Notes: generated from the letters alone by a model not told the origin. A DNA stretch of 64,000 nucleotides from Hydractinia symbiolongicarpus (GCF_029227915.1 NC_079877.1:8804001-8868000), one strand, 5' to 3'. Shown: positions 47,690 to 57,365, counted from the stretch's first letter. A program made the numbers and translations.

Positions 47690-47762
47690 GGGGAACTAGC
47701 TCAGATGGTAGAGCGCTCGCTTAGCATGCGAGAGGTACCGGGATCGATGCCCGGGTTCTCCA
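47690..47762 (+). tRNA. tRNA-Ala(AGC)
   Basis: Unit 37, first copy; consensus. Confidence 0.96.
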
Positions 47763-47830
47763 ATGCCTTTTCCATAGGCGTAAAATAAATGAAATTTGCG
47801 CAGAGCAATTTGCAGCAGCGTTCGTGTCAT

Positions 47831-47887
47831 GTCGGGATGGCCGAGCGGTCTAAGGCGCCAGACGGGGTTCGATTCCCCGCCGGGGAG
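47831..47887 (+). pseudogene. Chimeric tRNA: 5' Leu(CAA) joined to 3' Asp
   Basis: Bases 47831-47863 are the Leu acceptor, D-arm and 5' anticodon stem, ending before the anticodon; 47864-47887 are the Asp T-arm and acceptor. There is no anticodon loop and the two acceptor strands do not match. It retains a Leu A box, an Asp B box and the Asp TTTTT terminator, so a 57-nt transcript start to end is conceivable. Confidence 0.93.
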
Positions 47888-47960
47888 GTTCTTTTTATCT
47901 TGTCAATGTTTCGTTTCACGTCAGTAGCGTTCGCGGGACTGTCCGGGAATACAGATTTAC

Positions 47961-48033
47961 GCCCGGTTAGCTCAGTTGGTAGAGCATCAGACTTTTAATC
48001 TGAGGGTCGCGGGTTCGAGTCCCTCATCGGGCG
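47961..48033 (+). tRNA. tRNA-Lys(TTT)
   Basis: Unit 37, second copy; one D-loop C to T change. It lacks the three changes of the first copy. Confidence 0.92.
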
Positions 48034-48140
48034 TAACAATTATTTGGTACGATGGTGAACTAACTTTCACCACAATGTCTTGTCGAAAGAGGATGAATAA
48101 CGTAACATTTGCGGAGTGGCAAAGGCGAAGCAAACTTGAT

Positions 48141-48213
48141 GGGGAACTAGCTCAGATGGTAGAGCGCTCGCTTAGCATGCGAGAGGTACCGGGATCGATG
48201 CCCGGGTTCTCCA
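48141..48213 (+). tRNA. tRNA-Ala(AGC)
   Basis: Unit 37, second copy; consensus. Confidence 0.96.
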
Positions 48214-48281
48214 ATGCCTTTTCCATAGGCGTAAAATAAATGAAATTTGCGCAGAGCAATTTGCAGCAGCGTTCGTGTCAT

Positions 48282-48397
48282 GTCGGGATGGCTGAGCGGT
48301 CTAAGGCGCCAGACTCAAGACAAAATGTTCTTCCACTCATCGCGTGGAGAATTCTGGTCCTCGAATGAGGGCGTGGGTTCGAATCCCACTTCCGACA
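48282..48397 (+). tRNA. tRNA-Leu(CAA), intron
   Basis: Unit 37, the only complete Leu; C12 to T gives a U12:G23 wobble. Confidence 0.94.
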
Positions 48398-48438
48398 ACT
48401 TTTCCCTGCCACACAAAATTTTAGGCCTAAAATGCAAG

Positions 48439-48532
48439 TCCACCGAGCCGGATTTGAACCAGCGACCTAAGGATGCCTGAGTGGTATAAGTTCGTCTACA
48501 GTCCTCCGCTCTACCAACTGAGCTATCGGTGG
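48439..48532 (-). tRNA. tRNA-Tyr(GTA), intron
   Basis: Unit 37; consensus. Confidence 0.95.
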
Positions 48533-48625
48533 ATGTAGCATCGTACAGTTCTTGTGCAGGACTATGCAGGTCATGTCACGTTTGTAGTATGACGTGGTTT
48601 TTAAAATGATGCGATAGCTCGCACG

Positions 48626-48697
48626 TAGCAGAGGGTGGTTTCGATCCACCGACCTCTGGGCTATGGGCCCAGCACGCTTCCTCTGCGCCACTCTGCT
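48626..48697 (-). tRNA. tRNA-iMet(CAT)
   Basis: Unit 38; A38 to G, as in units 2 and 37. Confidence 0.94.
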
Positions 48698-48785
48698 GAA
48701 GGTAGGTAAGCTGAAATGTGTCTGATGTAAGGTGTAGTTTAGTATTGCGAACAGCACTCGAACTATGACCTTTTTACCATTTCCA

Positions 48786-48858
48786 GGGGGATTAGCTCAC
48801 ATGGTAGAGCGCTCGCTTTGCATGCGAGAGGTACCGGGATCGATGCCCGGATCCTCCA
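48786..48858 (+). tRNA. tRNA-Ala(TGC)
   Basis: Unit 38; consensus. Confidence 0.95.
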
Positions 48859-49117
48859 AGACGATGTTTTTAATTTATTTATTTTTATACTAATTTTAGT
48901 AGTTGCCAATGGTCATAAGAGGATTTATGATGCTCCTAAGATTACCTGGTATTAATAATAATAATAATAATACTAAACCGCGCTGCATATGTCTAGAGCA
49001 TTTCTTGCTGTTTAATTTCGCATTGACAGTATACACAGTTTCAGCTTTTAACATGATCGACCGTGTGGCATTCGGGCATTGACGCCATCGCGAACATATT
49101 ATTTAAACATGAACTCG

Positions 49118-49189
49118 TCCTCGGTAGTATAGTGGTAAGTATCCCCGCCTGTCACGCGGGAGACCGGGGTTCGATTCCCCGCCGGGGAG
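49118..49189 (+). tRNA. tRNA-Asp(GTC)
   Basis: Unit 38; consensus. Confidence 0.96.
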
Positions 49190-49262
49190 GTTCTTTTTAT
49201 CTTGTCAATGTTTCGTTTCACGTCAGTAGCGTTCGCGGGACTGTCCGGGAATACAGATTTAC

Positions 49263-49335
49263 GCCCGGTTAGCTCAGTCGGTAGAGCATCAGACTTTTAA
49301 TCTGAGGGTCGCGGGTTCGAGTCCCTCATCGGGCG
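49263..49335 (+). tRNA. tRNA-Lys(TTT)
   Basis: Unit 38; consensus. Confidence 0.93.
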
Positions 49336-49442
49336 TAACAATTATTTGGTACGATGGTGAACTAACTTTCACCACAATGTCTTGTCGAAAGAGGATGAAT
49401 AACGTAACATTTGCGGAGTGGCAAAGGCGAAGCAAACTTGAT

Positions 49443-49515
49443 GGGGAACTAGCTCAGATGGTAGAGCGCTCGCTTAGCATGCGAGAGGTACCGGGATCGA
49501 TGCCCGGGTTCTCCA
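49443..49515 (+). tRNA. tRNA-Ala(AGC)
   Basis: Unit 38; consensus. Confidence 0.96.
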
Positions 49516-49583
49516 ATGCCTTTTCCATAGGCGTAAAATAAATGAAATTTGCGCAGAGCAATTTGCAGCAGCGTTCGTGTCAT

Positions 49584-49699
49584 GTCGGGATGGCCGAGCG
49601 GTCTAAGGCGCCAGACTCAAGACAAAATGTTCTTCCACTCATCGCGTGGAGAATTCTGGTCCTCGAATGAGGGCGTGGGTTCGAATCCCACTTCCGACA
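49584..49699 (+). tRNA. tRNA-Leu(CAA), intron
   Basis: Unit 38; consensus. Confidence 0.96.
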
Positions 49700-49740
49700 A
49701 CTTTTCCCTGCCACACAAAATTTTAGGCCTAAAATGCAAG

Positions 49741-49834
49741 TCCACCGAGCCGGATTTGAACCAGCGACCTAAGGATGCCTGAGTGGTATAAGTTCGTCTA
49801 CAGTCCTCCGCTCTACCAACTGAGCTATCGGTGG
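49741..49834 (-). tRNA. tRNA-Tyr(GTA), intron
   Basis: Unit 38; consensus. Confidence 0.95.
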
Positions 49835-49927
49835 ATGTAGCATCGTACAGTTCTTGTGCAGGACTATGCAGGTCATGTCACGTTTGTAGTATGACGTGGT
49901 TTTTAAAATGATGCGATAGCTCGCACG

Positions 49928-49999
49928 TAGCAGAGGGTGGTTTCGATCCACCGACCTCTGGGTTATGGGCCCAGCACGCTTCCTCTGCGCCACTCTGCT
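49928..49999 (-). tRNA. tRNA-iMet(CAT)
   Basis: Unit 39; consensus. Confidence 0.97.
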
Positions 50000-50087
50000 G
50001 AAGGTAGGTAAGCTGAAATGTGTCTGATGTAAGGTGTAGTTTAGTATTGCGAACATCACTCGAACTATGACCTTTTTACCATTTCCA

Positions 50088-50160
50088 GGGGGATTAGCTC
50101 ACATGGTAGAGCGCTCGCTTTGCATGCGAGAGGTACCGGGATCGATGCCCGGATCCTCCA
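50088..50160 (+). tRNA. tRNA-Ala(TGC)
   Basis: Unit 39; gene consensus. A 4-bp deletion in the downstream AT-rich spacer lengthens the first T run to six. Confidence 0.95.
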
Positions 50161-50415
50161 AGACGATGTTTTTTATTTATTTTTATACTAATTTCAGTAG
50201 TTGCCAATGGTCATAAGAGGATTTATGATGCTCCTAAGATTACCTGGTATTAATAATAATAATAATAATACTAAACCGCGCTGCATATGTCTAGAGCATT
50301 TCTTGCTGTTTAATTTCGCATTGACAGTATACACAGTTTCAGCTTTTAACATGATCGACCGTGTGGCATTCGGGCATTGACGCCATCGCGAACATATTAT
50401 TTAAATATGAACTCG

Positions 50416-50487
50416 TCCTCGGTAGTATAGTGGTAAGTATCCCCGCCTGTCACGTGGGAGACCGGGGTTCGATTCCCCGCCGGGGAG
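50416..50487 (+). tRNA. tRNA-Asp(GTC)
   Basis: Unit 39; C40 to T, a G30:U40 wobble, also seen in unit 45. Confidence 0.94.
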
Positions 50488-50560
50488 GTTCTTTTTATCT
50501 TGTCAATGTTTCGTTTCACGTCAGTAGCGTTCGCGGGACTGTCCGGGAATACAGATTTAC

Positions 50561-50633
50561 GCCCGGTTAGCTCAGTCGGTAGAGCATCAGACTTTTAATC
50601 TGAGGGTCGCGGGTTCGAGTCCCTCATCGGGCG
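50561..50633 (+). tRNA. tRNA-Lys(TTT)
   Basis: Unit 39; consensus. Confidence 0.93.
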
Positions 50634-50740
50634 TAACAATTATTTGGTACGATGGTGAACTAACTTTCACCACAATGTCTTGTCGAAAGAGGATGAATAA
50701 CGTAACATTTGCGGAGTGGCAAAGGCGAAGCAAACTTGAT

Positions 50741-50813
50741 GGGGAACTAGCTCAGATGGTAGAGCGCTCGCTTAGCATGCGAGAGGTACCGGGATCGATG
50801 CCCGGGTTCTCCA
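50741..50813 (+). tRNA. tRNA-Ala(AGC)
   Basis: Unit 39; consensus. Confidence 0.96.
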
Positions 50814-50881
50814 ATACCTTTTCCATAGGCGTAAAATAAATAAAATTTGCGCAGAGCAATTTGCAGCAGCGTTCGTGTCAT

Positions 50882-50997
50882 GTCGGGATGGCCGAGCGGT
50901 CTATAGCGCCAGACTCAAGACAAAATGTTCTTCCACTCATTGCGTGGAGAATTCTGGTCCTCGAATGAGGGCGTGGGTTCGAATCCCACTTCCGACA
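50882..50997 (+). tRNA. tRNA-Leu(CAA), D-arm variant
   Basis: Unit 39; A22 to T and G23 to A break a D-stem pair (C12:A23); also one intron change. Confidence 0.89.
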
Positions 50998-51038
50998 ACT
51001 TTTCCCTGCCACACAAAATTTTAGGCCTAAAATGCAAG

Positions 51039-51132
51039 TCCACCGAGCCGGATTTGAACCAGCGACCTAAGGATGCCTGAGTGGTATAAGTTCGTCTACA
51101 GTCCTCCGCTCTACCAACTGAGCTATCGGTGG
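51039..51132 (-). tRNA. tRNA-Tyr(GTA), intron
   Basis: Unit 39; consensus. Confidence 0.95.
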
Positions 51133-51225
51133 ATGTAGCATCGTACAGTTCTTGTGCAGGACTATGCAGGTCATGTCACGTTTGTAGTATGACGTGGTTT
51201 TTAAAATGACGCGATAGCTCGCACG

Positions 51226-51297
51226 TAGCAGAGGGTGGTTTCGATCCACCGACCTCTGGGTTATGGGCCCAGCACGCTTCCTCTGCGCCACTCTGCT
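51226..51297 (-). tRNA. tRNA-iMet(CAT)
   Basis: Unit 40; consensus. Confidence 0.97.
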
Positions 51298-51385
51298 GAA
51301 GGTAGGTAAGCTGAAATGTGTCTGATGTAAGGTGTAGTTTAGTATTGCGAACAGCACTCGAACTATGACCTTTTTACCATTTCCA

Positions 51386-51458
51386 GGGGGATTAGCTCAC
51401 ATGGTAGAGCGCTCGCTTTGCATGCGAGAGGTACCGGGATCGATGCCCGGATCCTCCA
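51386..51458 (+). tRNA. tRNA-Ala(TGC)
   Basis: Unit 40; consensus. Confidence 0.95.
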
Positions 51459-51717
51459 AGCCGATGTTTTTAATTTATTTATTTTTATACTAATTTCAGT
51501 AGTTGCCAATGGTCATAAGAGGATTTATGATGCTCCTAAGATTACCTGGTATTAATAATAATAATAATAATACTAAACCGCGCTGCATATGTCTAGAGCA
51601 TTTCTTGCTGTTTAATTTCGCATTGACAGTATACACAGTTTCAGCTTTTAACATGATCGACCGTGTGGCATTCGGGCATTGACGCCGTCGCGAACATATT
51701 ATTTAAATATGAACTCG

Positions 51718-51789
51718 TCCTCGGTAGTATAGTGGTAAGTATCCCCGCCTGTCACGCGGGAGACCGGGGTTCGATTCCCCGCCGGGGAG
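51718..51789 (+). tRNA. tRNA-Asp(GTC)
   Basis: Unit 40; consensus. Confidence 0.96.
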
Positions 51790-51862
51790 GTTCTTTTTAT
51801 CTTGTCAATGTTTCGTTTCACGTCAGTAGCGTTCGCGGGACTGTCCGGGAATACAGATTTAC

Positions 51863-51935
51863 GCCCGGTTAGCTCAGTCGGTAGAGCATCAGACTTTTAA
51901 TCTGAGGGTCGCGGGTTCGAGTCCCTCATCGGGCG
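51863..51935 (+). tRNA. tRNA-Lys(TTT)
   Basis: Unit 40; consensus. Confidence 0.93.
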
Positions 51936-52042
51936 TAACAATTATTTGGTACGATGGTGAACTAACTTTCACCACAATGTCTTGTCGAAAGAGGATGAAT
52001 AACGTAACATTTGCGGAGTGGCAAAGGCGAAGCAAACTTGAT

Positions 52043-52115
52043 GGGGAACTAGCTCAGATGGTAGAGCGCTCGCTTAGCATGCGAGAGGTACCGGGATCGA
52101 TGCCCGGGTTCTCCA
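52043..52115 (+). tRNA. tRNA-Ala(AGC)
   Basis: Unit 40; consensus. Confidence 0.96.
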
Positions 52116-52183
52116 ATACCTTTTCCATAGGCGTAAAATAAATAAAATTTGCGCAGAGCAATTTGCAGCAGCGTTCGTGTCAT

Positions 52184-52299
52184 GTCGGGATGGCCGAGCG
52201 GTCTATAGCGCCAGACTCAAGACAAAATGTTCTTCCACTCATTGCGTGGAGAATTCTGGTCCTCGAATGAGGGCGTGGGTTCGAATCCCACTTCCGACA
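52184..52299 (+). tRNA. tRNA-Leu(CAA), D-arm variant
   Basis: Unit 40; same A22 to T and G23 to A as unit 39. Confidence 0.89.
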
Positions 52300-52340
52300 A
52301 CTTTTCCCTGCCACACAAAATTTTAGGCCTAAAATGCAAG

Positions 52341-52434
52341 TCCACCGAGCCGGATTTGAACCAGCGACCTAAGGATGCCTGAGTGGTATAAGTTCGTCTA
52401 CAGTCCTCCGCTCTACCAACTGAGCTATCGGTGG
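52341..52434 (-). tRNA. tRNA-Tyr(GTA), intron
   Basis: Unit 40; consensus. Confidence 0.95.
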
Positions 52435-52527
52435 ATGTAGCATCGTACAGTTCTTGTGCAGGACTATGCAGGTCATGTCACGTTTGTAGTATGACGTGGT
52501 TTTTAAAATGACGCGATAGCTCGCACG

Positions 52528-52599
52528 TAGCAGAGGGTGGTTTCGATCCACCGACCTCTGGGTTATGGGCCCAGCACGCTTCCTCTGCGCCACTCTGCT
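52528..52599 (-). tRNA. tRNA-iMet(CAT)
   Basis: Unit 41; consensus. Confidence 0.97.
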
Positions 52600-52687
52600 G
52601 AAGGTAGGTAAGCTGAAATGTGTCTGATGTAAGGTGTAGTTTAGTATTGCGAACAGCACTCGAACTATGACCTTTTTACCATTTCCA

Positions 52688-52760
52688 GGGGGATTAGCTC
52701 ACATGGTAGAGCGCTCGCTTTGCATGCGAGAGGTACCGGGATCGATGCCCGGATCCTCCA
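52688..52760 (+). tRNA. tRNA-Ala(TGC)
   Basis: Unit 41; consensus. Confidence 0.95.
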
Positions 52761-53019
52761 AGCCGATGTTTTTAATTTATTTATTTTTATACTAATTTCA
52801 GTAGTTGCCAATGGTCATAAGAGGATTTATGATGCTCCTAAGATTACCTGGTATTAATAATAATAATAATAATACTAAACCGCGCTGCATATGTCTAGAG
52901 CATTTCTTGCTGTTTAATTTCGCATTGACAGTATACACAGTTTCAGCTTTTAACATGATCGACCGTGTGGCATTCGGGCATTGACGCCGTCGCGAACATA
53001 TTATTTAAATATGAACTCG

Positions 53020-53091
53020 TCCTCGGTAGTATAGTGGTAAGTATCCCCGCCTGTCACGCGGGAGACCGGGGTTCGATTCCCCGCCGGGGAG
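53020..53091 (+). tRNA. tRNA-Asp(GTC)
   Basis: Unit 41; consensus. Confidence 0.96.
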
Positions 53092-53164
53092 GTTCTTTTT
53101 ATCTTGTCAATGTTTCGTTTCACGTCAGTAGCGTTCGCGGGACTGTCCGGGAATACAGATTTAC

Positions 53165-53237
53165 GCCCGGTTAGCTCAGTCGGTAGAGCATCAGACTTTT
53201 AATCTGAGGGTCGCGGGTTCGAGTCCCTCATCGGGCG
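53165..53237 (+). tRNA. tRNA-Lys(TTT)
   Basis: Unit 41; consensus. Confidence 0.93.
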
Positions 53238-53344
53238 TAACAATTATTTGGTACGATGGTGAACTAACTTTCACCACAATGTCTTGTCGAAAGAGGATGA
53301 ATAACGTAACATTTGCGGAGTGGCAAAGGCGAAGCAAACTTGAT

Positions 53345-53417
53345 GGGGAACTAGCTCAGATGGTAGAGCGCTCGCTTAGCATGCGAGAGGTACCGGGATC
53401 GATGCCCGGGTTTCCAT
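53345..53417 (+). pseudogene. tRNA-Ala(AGC) with 3' end and terminator deleted
   Basis: Unit 41; a 13-bp deletion joins GGGTT to TCCATAGG. By chance a partial acceptor remains (GTTTCCA), but G1 faces A72, base 73 is T and the G3:U70 alanine determinant becomes G3:C70. The TTTT is gone too, so transcription could run on into Leu. Promoter boxes are intact. Confidence 0.88.
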
Positions 53418-53472
53418 AGGCGTAAAATAAATGAAATTTGCGCAGAGCAATTTGCAGCAGCGTTCGTGTCAT

Positions 53473-53588
53473 GTCGGGATGGCCGAGCGGTCTATGGCGC
53501 CAGACTCAAGACAAAATGTTCTTCCACTCATCGCGTGGAGAATTCTGGTCCTCGAATGAGGGCGTGGGTTCGAATCCCACTTCCGACA
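53473..53588 (+). tRNA. tRNA-Leu(CAA), intron
   Basis: Unit 41; A22 to T only. Confidence 0.94.
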
Positions 53589-53629
53589 ACTTTTCCCTGC
53601 CACACAAAATTTTAGGCCTAAAATGCAAG

Positions 53630-53723
53630 TCCACCGAGCCGGATTTGAACCAGCGACCTAAGGATGCCTGAGTGGTATAAGTTCGTCTACAGTCCTCCGC
53701 TCTACCAACTGAGCTATCGGTGG
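53630..53723 (-). tRNA. tRNA-Tyr(GTA), intron
   Basis: Unit 41; consensus. Confidence 0.95.
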
Positions 53724-53816
53724 ATGTAGCATCGTACATTTCTTGTGCAGGACTATGCAGGTCATGTCACGTTTGTAGTATGACGTGGTTTTTAAAATGA
53801 TGCGATAGCTCGCACG

Positions 53817-53888
53817 TAGCAGAGGGTGGTTTCGATCCACCGACCTCTGGGTTATGGGCCCAGCACGCTTCCTCTGCGCCACTCTGCT
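53817..53888 (-). tRNA. tRNA-iMet(CAT)
   Basis: Unit 42; consensus. Confidence 0.97.
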
Positions 53889-53976
53889 GAAGGTAGGTAA
53901 GCTGAAATGTGTCTGATGTAAGGTGTAGTTTAGTATTGCGAACAGCACTCGAACTATGACCTTTTTACCATTTCCA

Positions 53977-54049
53977 GGGGGATTAGCTCACATGGTAGAG
54001 CGCTCGCTTTGCATGCGAGAGGTACCGGGATCGATGCCCGGATCCTCCA
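53977..54049 (+). tRNA. tRNA-Ala(TGC)
   Basis: Unit 42; consensus. Confidence 0.95.
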
Positions 54050-54308
54050 AGACGATGTTTTTGATTTATTTATTTTTATACTAATTTCAGTAGTTGCCAA
54101 TGGTCATAAGAGGATTTATGATGCTCCTAAGATTACCTGGTATTAATAATAATAATAACAATACTAAACCGCGCTGCATATGTCTAGAGCATTTCTTGCT
54201 GTTTAATTTCGCATTGACAGTATACACAGTTTCAGCTTTTAACATGATCGACCGTGTGGCATTCGGGCATTGACGCCGTCGCGAACATATTATTTAAATA
54301 TGAACTCG

Positions 54309-54380
54309 TCCTCGGTAGTATAGTGGTAAGTATCCCCGCCTGTCACGCGGGAGACCGGGGTTCGATTCCCCGCCGGGGAG
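54309..54380 (+). tRNA. tRNA-Asp(GTC)
   Basis: Unit 42; consensus. Confidence 0.96.
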
Positions 54381-54453
54381 GTTCTTTTTATCTTGTCAAT
54401 GTTTCGTTTCACGTCAGTAGCGTTCGCGGGACTGTCCGGGAATACAGATTTAC

Positions 54454-54526
54454 GCCCGGTTAGCTCAGTCGGTAGAGCATCAGACTTTTAATCTGAGGGT
54501 CGCGGGTTCGAGTCCCTCATCGGGCG
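54454..54526 (+). tRNA. tRNA-Lys(TTT)
   Basis: Unit 42; consensus. Confidence 0.93.
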
Positions 54527-54633
54527 TAACAATTATTTGGTACGATGGTGAACTAACTTTCACCACAATGTCTTGTCGAAAGAGGATGAATAACGTAACA
54601 TTTGCGGAGTGGCAAAGGCGAAGCAAACTTGAT

Positions 54634-54706
54634 GGGGAACTAGCTCAGATGGTAGAGCGCTCGCTTAGCATGCGAGAGGTACCGGGATCGATGCCCGGGT
54701 TCTCCA
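54634..54706 (+). tRNA. tRNA-Ala(AGC)
   Basis: Unit 42; consensus. Confidence 0.96.
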
Positions 54707-54774
54707 ATACCTTTTCCATAGGCGTAAAATAAATAAAATTTGCGCAGAGCAATTTGCAGCAGCGTTCGTGTCAT

Positions 54775-54890
54775 GTCGGGATGGCCGAGCGGTCTATAGC
54801 GCCAGACTCAAGACAAAATGTTCTTCCACTCATTGCGTGGAGAATTCTGGTCCTCGAATGAGGGCGTGGGTTCGAATCCCACTTCCGACA
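54775..54890 (+). tRNA. tRNA-Leu(CAA), D-arm variant
   Basis: Unit 42; A22 to T and G23 to A, as in units 39 and 40. Confidence 0.89.
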
Positions 54891-54931
54891 ACTTTTCCCT
54901 GCCACACAAAATTTTAGGCCTAAAATGCAAG

Positions 54932-55025
54932 TCCACCGAGCCGGATTTGAACCAGCGACCTAAGGATGCCTGAGTGGTATAAGTTCGTCTACAGTCCTCC
55001 GCTCTACCAACTGAGCTATCGGTGG
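54932..55025 (-). tRNA. tRNA-Tyr(GTA), intron
   Basis: Unit 42; consensus. Confidence 0.95.
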
Positions 55026-55118
55026 ATGTAGCATCGTACAGTTCTTGTGCAGGACTATGCAGGTCATGTCACGTTTGTAGTATGACGTGGTTTTTAAAAT
55101 GACGCGATAGCTCGCACG

Positions 55119-55190
55119 TAGCAGAGGGTGGTTTCGATCCACCGACCTCTGGGTTATGGGCCAAGCACGCTTCCTCTGCGCCACTCTGCT
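55119..55190 (-). tRNA. tRNA-iMet(CAT), anticodon-stem variant
   Basis: Unit 43; G29 to T breaks the first of the three initiator G:C pairs. Confidence 0.9.
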
Positions 55191-55278
55191 GAAGGTAGGT
55201 AAGCTGAAATGTGTCTGATGTAAGGTGTAGTTTAGTATTGCGAACAGCACTCGAACTATGACCTTTTTACCATTTCCA

Positions 55279-55351
55279 GGGGGATTAGCTCACATGGTAG
55301 AGCGCTCGCTTTGCATGCGAGAGGTACCGGGATCGATGCCCGGATCCTCCA
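55279..55351 (+). tRNA. tRNA-Ala(TGC)
   Basis: Unit 43; consensus. Confidence 0.95.
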
Positions 55352-55610
55352 AGCCGATGTTTTTAATTTATTTATTTTTATACTAATTTCAGTAGTTGCC
55401 AATGGTCATAAGAGGATTTATGATGCTCCTAAGATTACCTGGTATTAATAATAATAATAATAATACTAAACCGCGCTGCATATGTCTAGAGCATTTCTTG
55501 CTGTTTAATTTCGCATTGACAGTATACACAGTTTCAGCTTTTAACATGATCGACCGTGTGGCATTCGGGCATTGACGCCGTCGCGAACATATTATTTAAA
55601 TATGAACTCG

Positions 55611-55682
55611 TCCTCGGTAGTATAGTGGTAAGTATCCCCGCCTGTCACGCGGGAGACCGGGGTTCGATTCCCCGCCGGGGAG
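55611..55682 (+). tRNA. tRNA-Asp(GTC)
   Basis: Unit 43; consensus. Confidence 0.96.
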
Positions 55683-55755
55683 GTTCTTTTTATCTTGTCA
55701 ATGTTTCGTTTCACGTCAGTAGCGTTCGCGGGACTGTCCGGGAATACAGATTTAC

Positions 55756-55828
55756 GCCCGGTTAGCTCAGTCGGTAGAGCATCAGACTTTTAATCTGAGG
55801 GTCGCGGGTTCGAGTCCCTCATCGGGCG
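55756..55828 (+). tRNA. tRNA-Lys(TTT)
   Basis: Unit 43; consensus. Confidence 0.93.
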
Positions 55829-55935
55829 TAACAATTATTTGGTACGATGGTGAACTAACTTTCACCACAATGTCTTGTCGAAAGAGGATGAATAACGTAA
55901 CATTTGCGGAGTGGCAAAGGCGAAGCAAACTTGAT

Positions 55936-56008
55936 GGGGAACTAGCTCAAATGGTAGAGCGCTCGCTTAGCATGCGAGAGGTACCGGGATCGATGCCCGG
56001 GTTTCCAT
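55936..56008 (+). pseudogene. tRNA-Ala(AGC) with 3' end and terminator deleted
   Basis: Unit 43; same 13-bp deletion as unit 41, plus D-loop G15 to A that arose after the block was copied. Confidence 0.88.
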
Positions 56009-56063
56009 AGGCGTAAAATAAATGAAATTTGCGCAGAGCAATTTGCAGCAGCGTTCGTGTCAT

Positions 56064-56179
56064 GTCGGGATGGCCGAGCGGTCTATGGCGCCAGACTCAA
56101 GACAAAATGTTCTTCCACTCATCGCGTGGAGAATTCTGGTCCTCGAATGAGGGCGTGGGTTCGAATCCCACTTCCGACA
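56064..56179 (+). tRNA. tRNA-Leu(CAA), intron
   Basis: Unit 43; A22 to T only. Confidence 0.94.
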
Positions 56180-56220
56180 ACTTTTCCCTGCCACACAAAA
56201 TTTTAGGCCTAAAATGCAAG

Positions 56221-56314
56221 TCCACCGAGCCGGATTTGAACCAGCGACCTAAGGATGCCTGAGTGGTATAAGTTCGTCTACAGTCCTCCGCTCTACCAAC
56301 TGAGCTATCGGTGG
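56221..56314 (-). tRNA. tRNA-Tyr(GTA), intron
   Basis: Unit 43; consensus. Confidence 0.95.
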
Positions 56315-56407
56315 ATGTAGCATCGTACATTTCTTGTGCAGGACTATGCAGGTCATGTCACGTTTGTAGTATGACGTGGTTTTTAAAATGATGCGATAGC
56401 TCGCACG

Positions 56408-56479
56408 TAGCAGAGGGTGGTTTCGATCCACCGACCTCTGGGTTATGGGCCCAGCACGCTTCCTCTGCGCCACTCTGCT
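56408..56479 (-). tRNA. tRNA-iMet(CAT)
   Basis: Unit 44; consensus. Confidence 0.97.
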
Positions 56480-56567
56480 GAAGGTAGGTAAGCTGAAATG
56501 TGTCTGATGTAAGGTGTAGTTTAGTATTGCGAACAGCACTCGAACTATGACCTTTTTACCATTTCCA

Positions 56568-56640
56568 GGGGGATTAGCTCACATGGTAGAGCGCTCGCTT
56601 TGCATGCGAGAGGTACCGGGATCGATGCCCGGATCCTCCA
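56568..56640 (+). tRNA. tRNA-Ala(TGC)
   Basis: Unit 44; consensus. Confidence 0.95.
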
Positions 56641-56899
56641 AGACGATGTTTTTGATTTATTTATTTTTATACTAATTTCAGTAGTTGCCAATGGTCATAA
56701 GAGGATTTATGATGCTCCTAAGATTACCTGGTATTAATAATAATAATAATAATACTAAACCGCGCTGCATATGTCTAGAGCATTTCTTGCTGTTTAATTT
56801 CGCATTGACAGTATACACAGTTTCAGCTTTTAACATGATCGACCGTGTGGCATTCGGGCATTGACGCCATCGCGAACATATTATTTAAATATGAACTCG

Positions 56900-56971
56900 T
56901 CCTCGGTAGTATAGTGGTAAGTATCCCCGCCTGTCACGCGGGAGACCGGGGTTCGATTCCCCGCCGGGGAG
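56900..56971 (+). tRNA. tRNA-Asp(GTC)
   Basis: Unit 44; consensus. Confidence 0.96.
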
Positions 56972-57044
56972 GTTCTTTTTATCTTGTCAATGTTTCGTTT
57001 CACGTCAGTAGCGTTCGCGGGACTGTCCGGGAATACAGATTTAC

Positions 57045-57117
57045 GCCCGGTTAGCTCAGTCGGTAGAGCATCAGACTTTTAATCTGAGGGTCGCGGGTTC
57101 GAGTCCCTCATCGGGCG
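57045..57117 (+). tRNA. tRNA-Lys(TTT)
   Basis: Unit 44; consensus. Confidence 0.93.
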
Positions 57118-57224
57118 TAACAATTATTTGGTACGATGGTGAACTAACTTTCACCACAATGTCTTGTCGAAAGAGGATGAATAACGTAACATTTGCGGAG
57201 TGGCAAAGGCGAAGCAAACTTGAT

Positions 57225-57297
57225 GGGGAACTAGCTCAGATGGTAGAGCGCTCGCTTAGCATGCGAGAGGTACCGGGATCGATGCCCGGGTTCTCCA
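57225..57297 (+). tRNA. tRNA-Ala(AGC)
   Basis: Unit 44; consensus. Confidence 0.96.
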
Positions 57298-57365
57298 ATG
57301 CCTTTTCCATAGGCGTAAAATAAATGAAATTTGCGCAGAGCAATTTGCAGCAGCGTTCGTGTCAT

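Larger units (their letters stand above)
47414..48315. repeat. 451-bp tandem duplication inside unit 37
   Basis: The stretch from the Asp T-arm to the Leu anticodon stem occurs twice: about 47413-47863 and 47864-48314. Each copy holds one Lys and one Ala-AGC. The join at 47863/47864 fuses Leu to Asp with at most one shared base. This accounts for the 1,753-bp unit length. Confidence 0.92.
50821..56323. repeat. Higher-order alternating repeat, units 39-43
   Basis: Type A (39, 40, 42): AATAAATAAAATT upstream of Leu, Leu TCTATAGCG, intron ATTGCG; following unit starts have ATGACGCG and AAGCCGATG. Type B (41, 43): 13-bp deletion at the Ala-AGC 3' end, Leu TCTATGGCG, following ACATTTCTT and TTTGATTT. 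Order A-A-B-A-B, so A-B was copied as a 2,591-bp pair. GCCGTCGCG upstream of Asp marks units 40-43. Confidence 0.9.
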
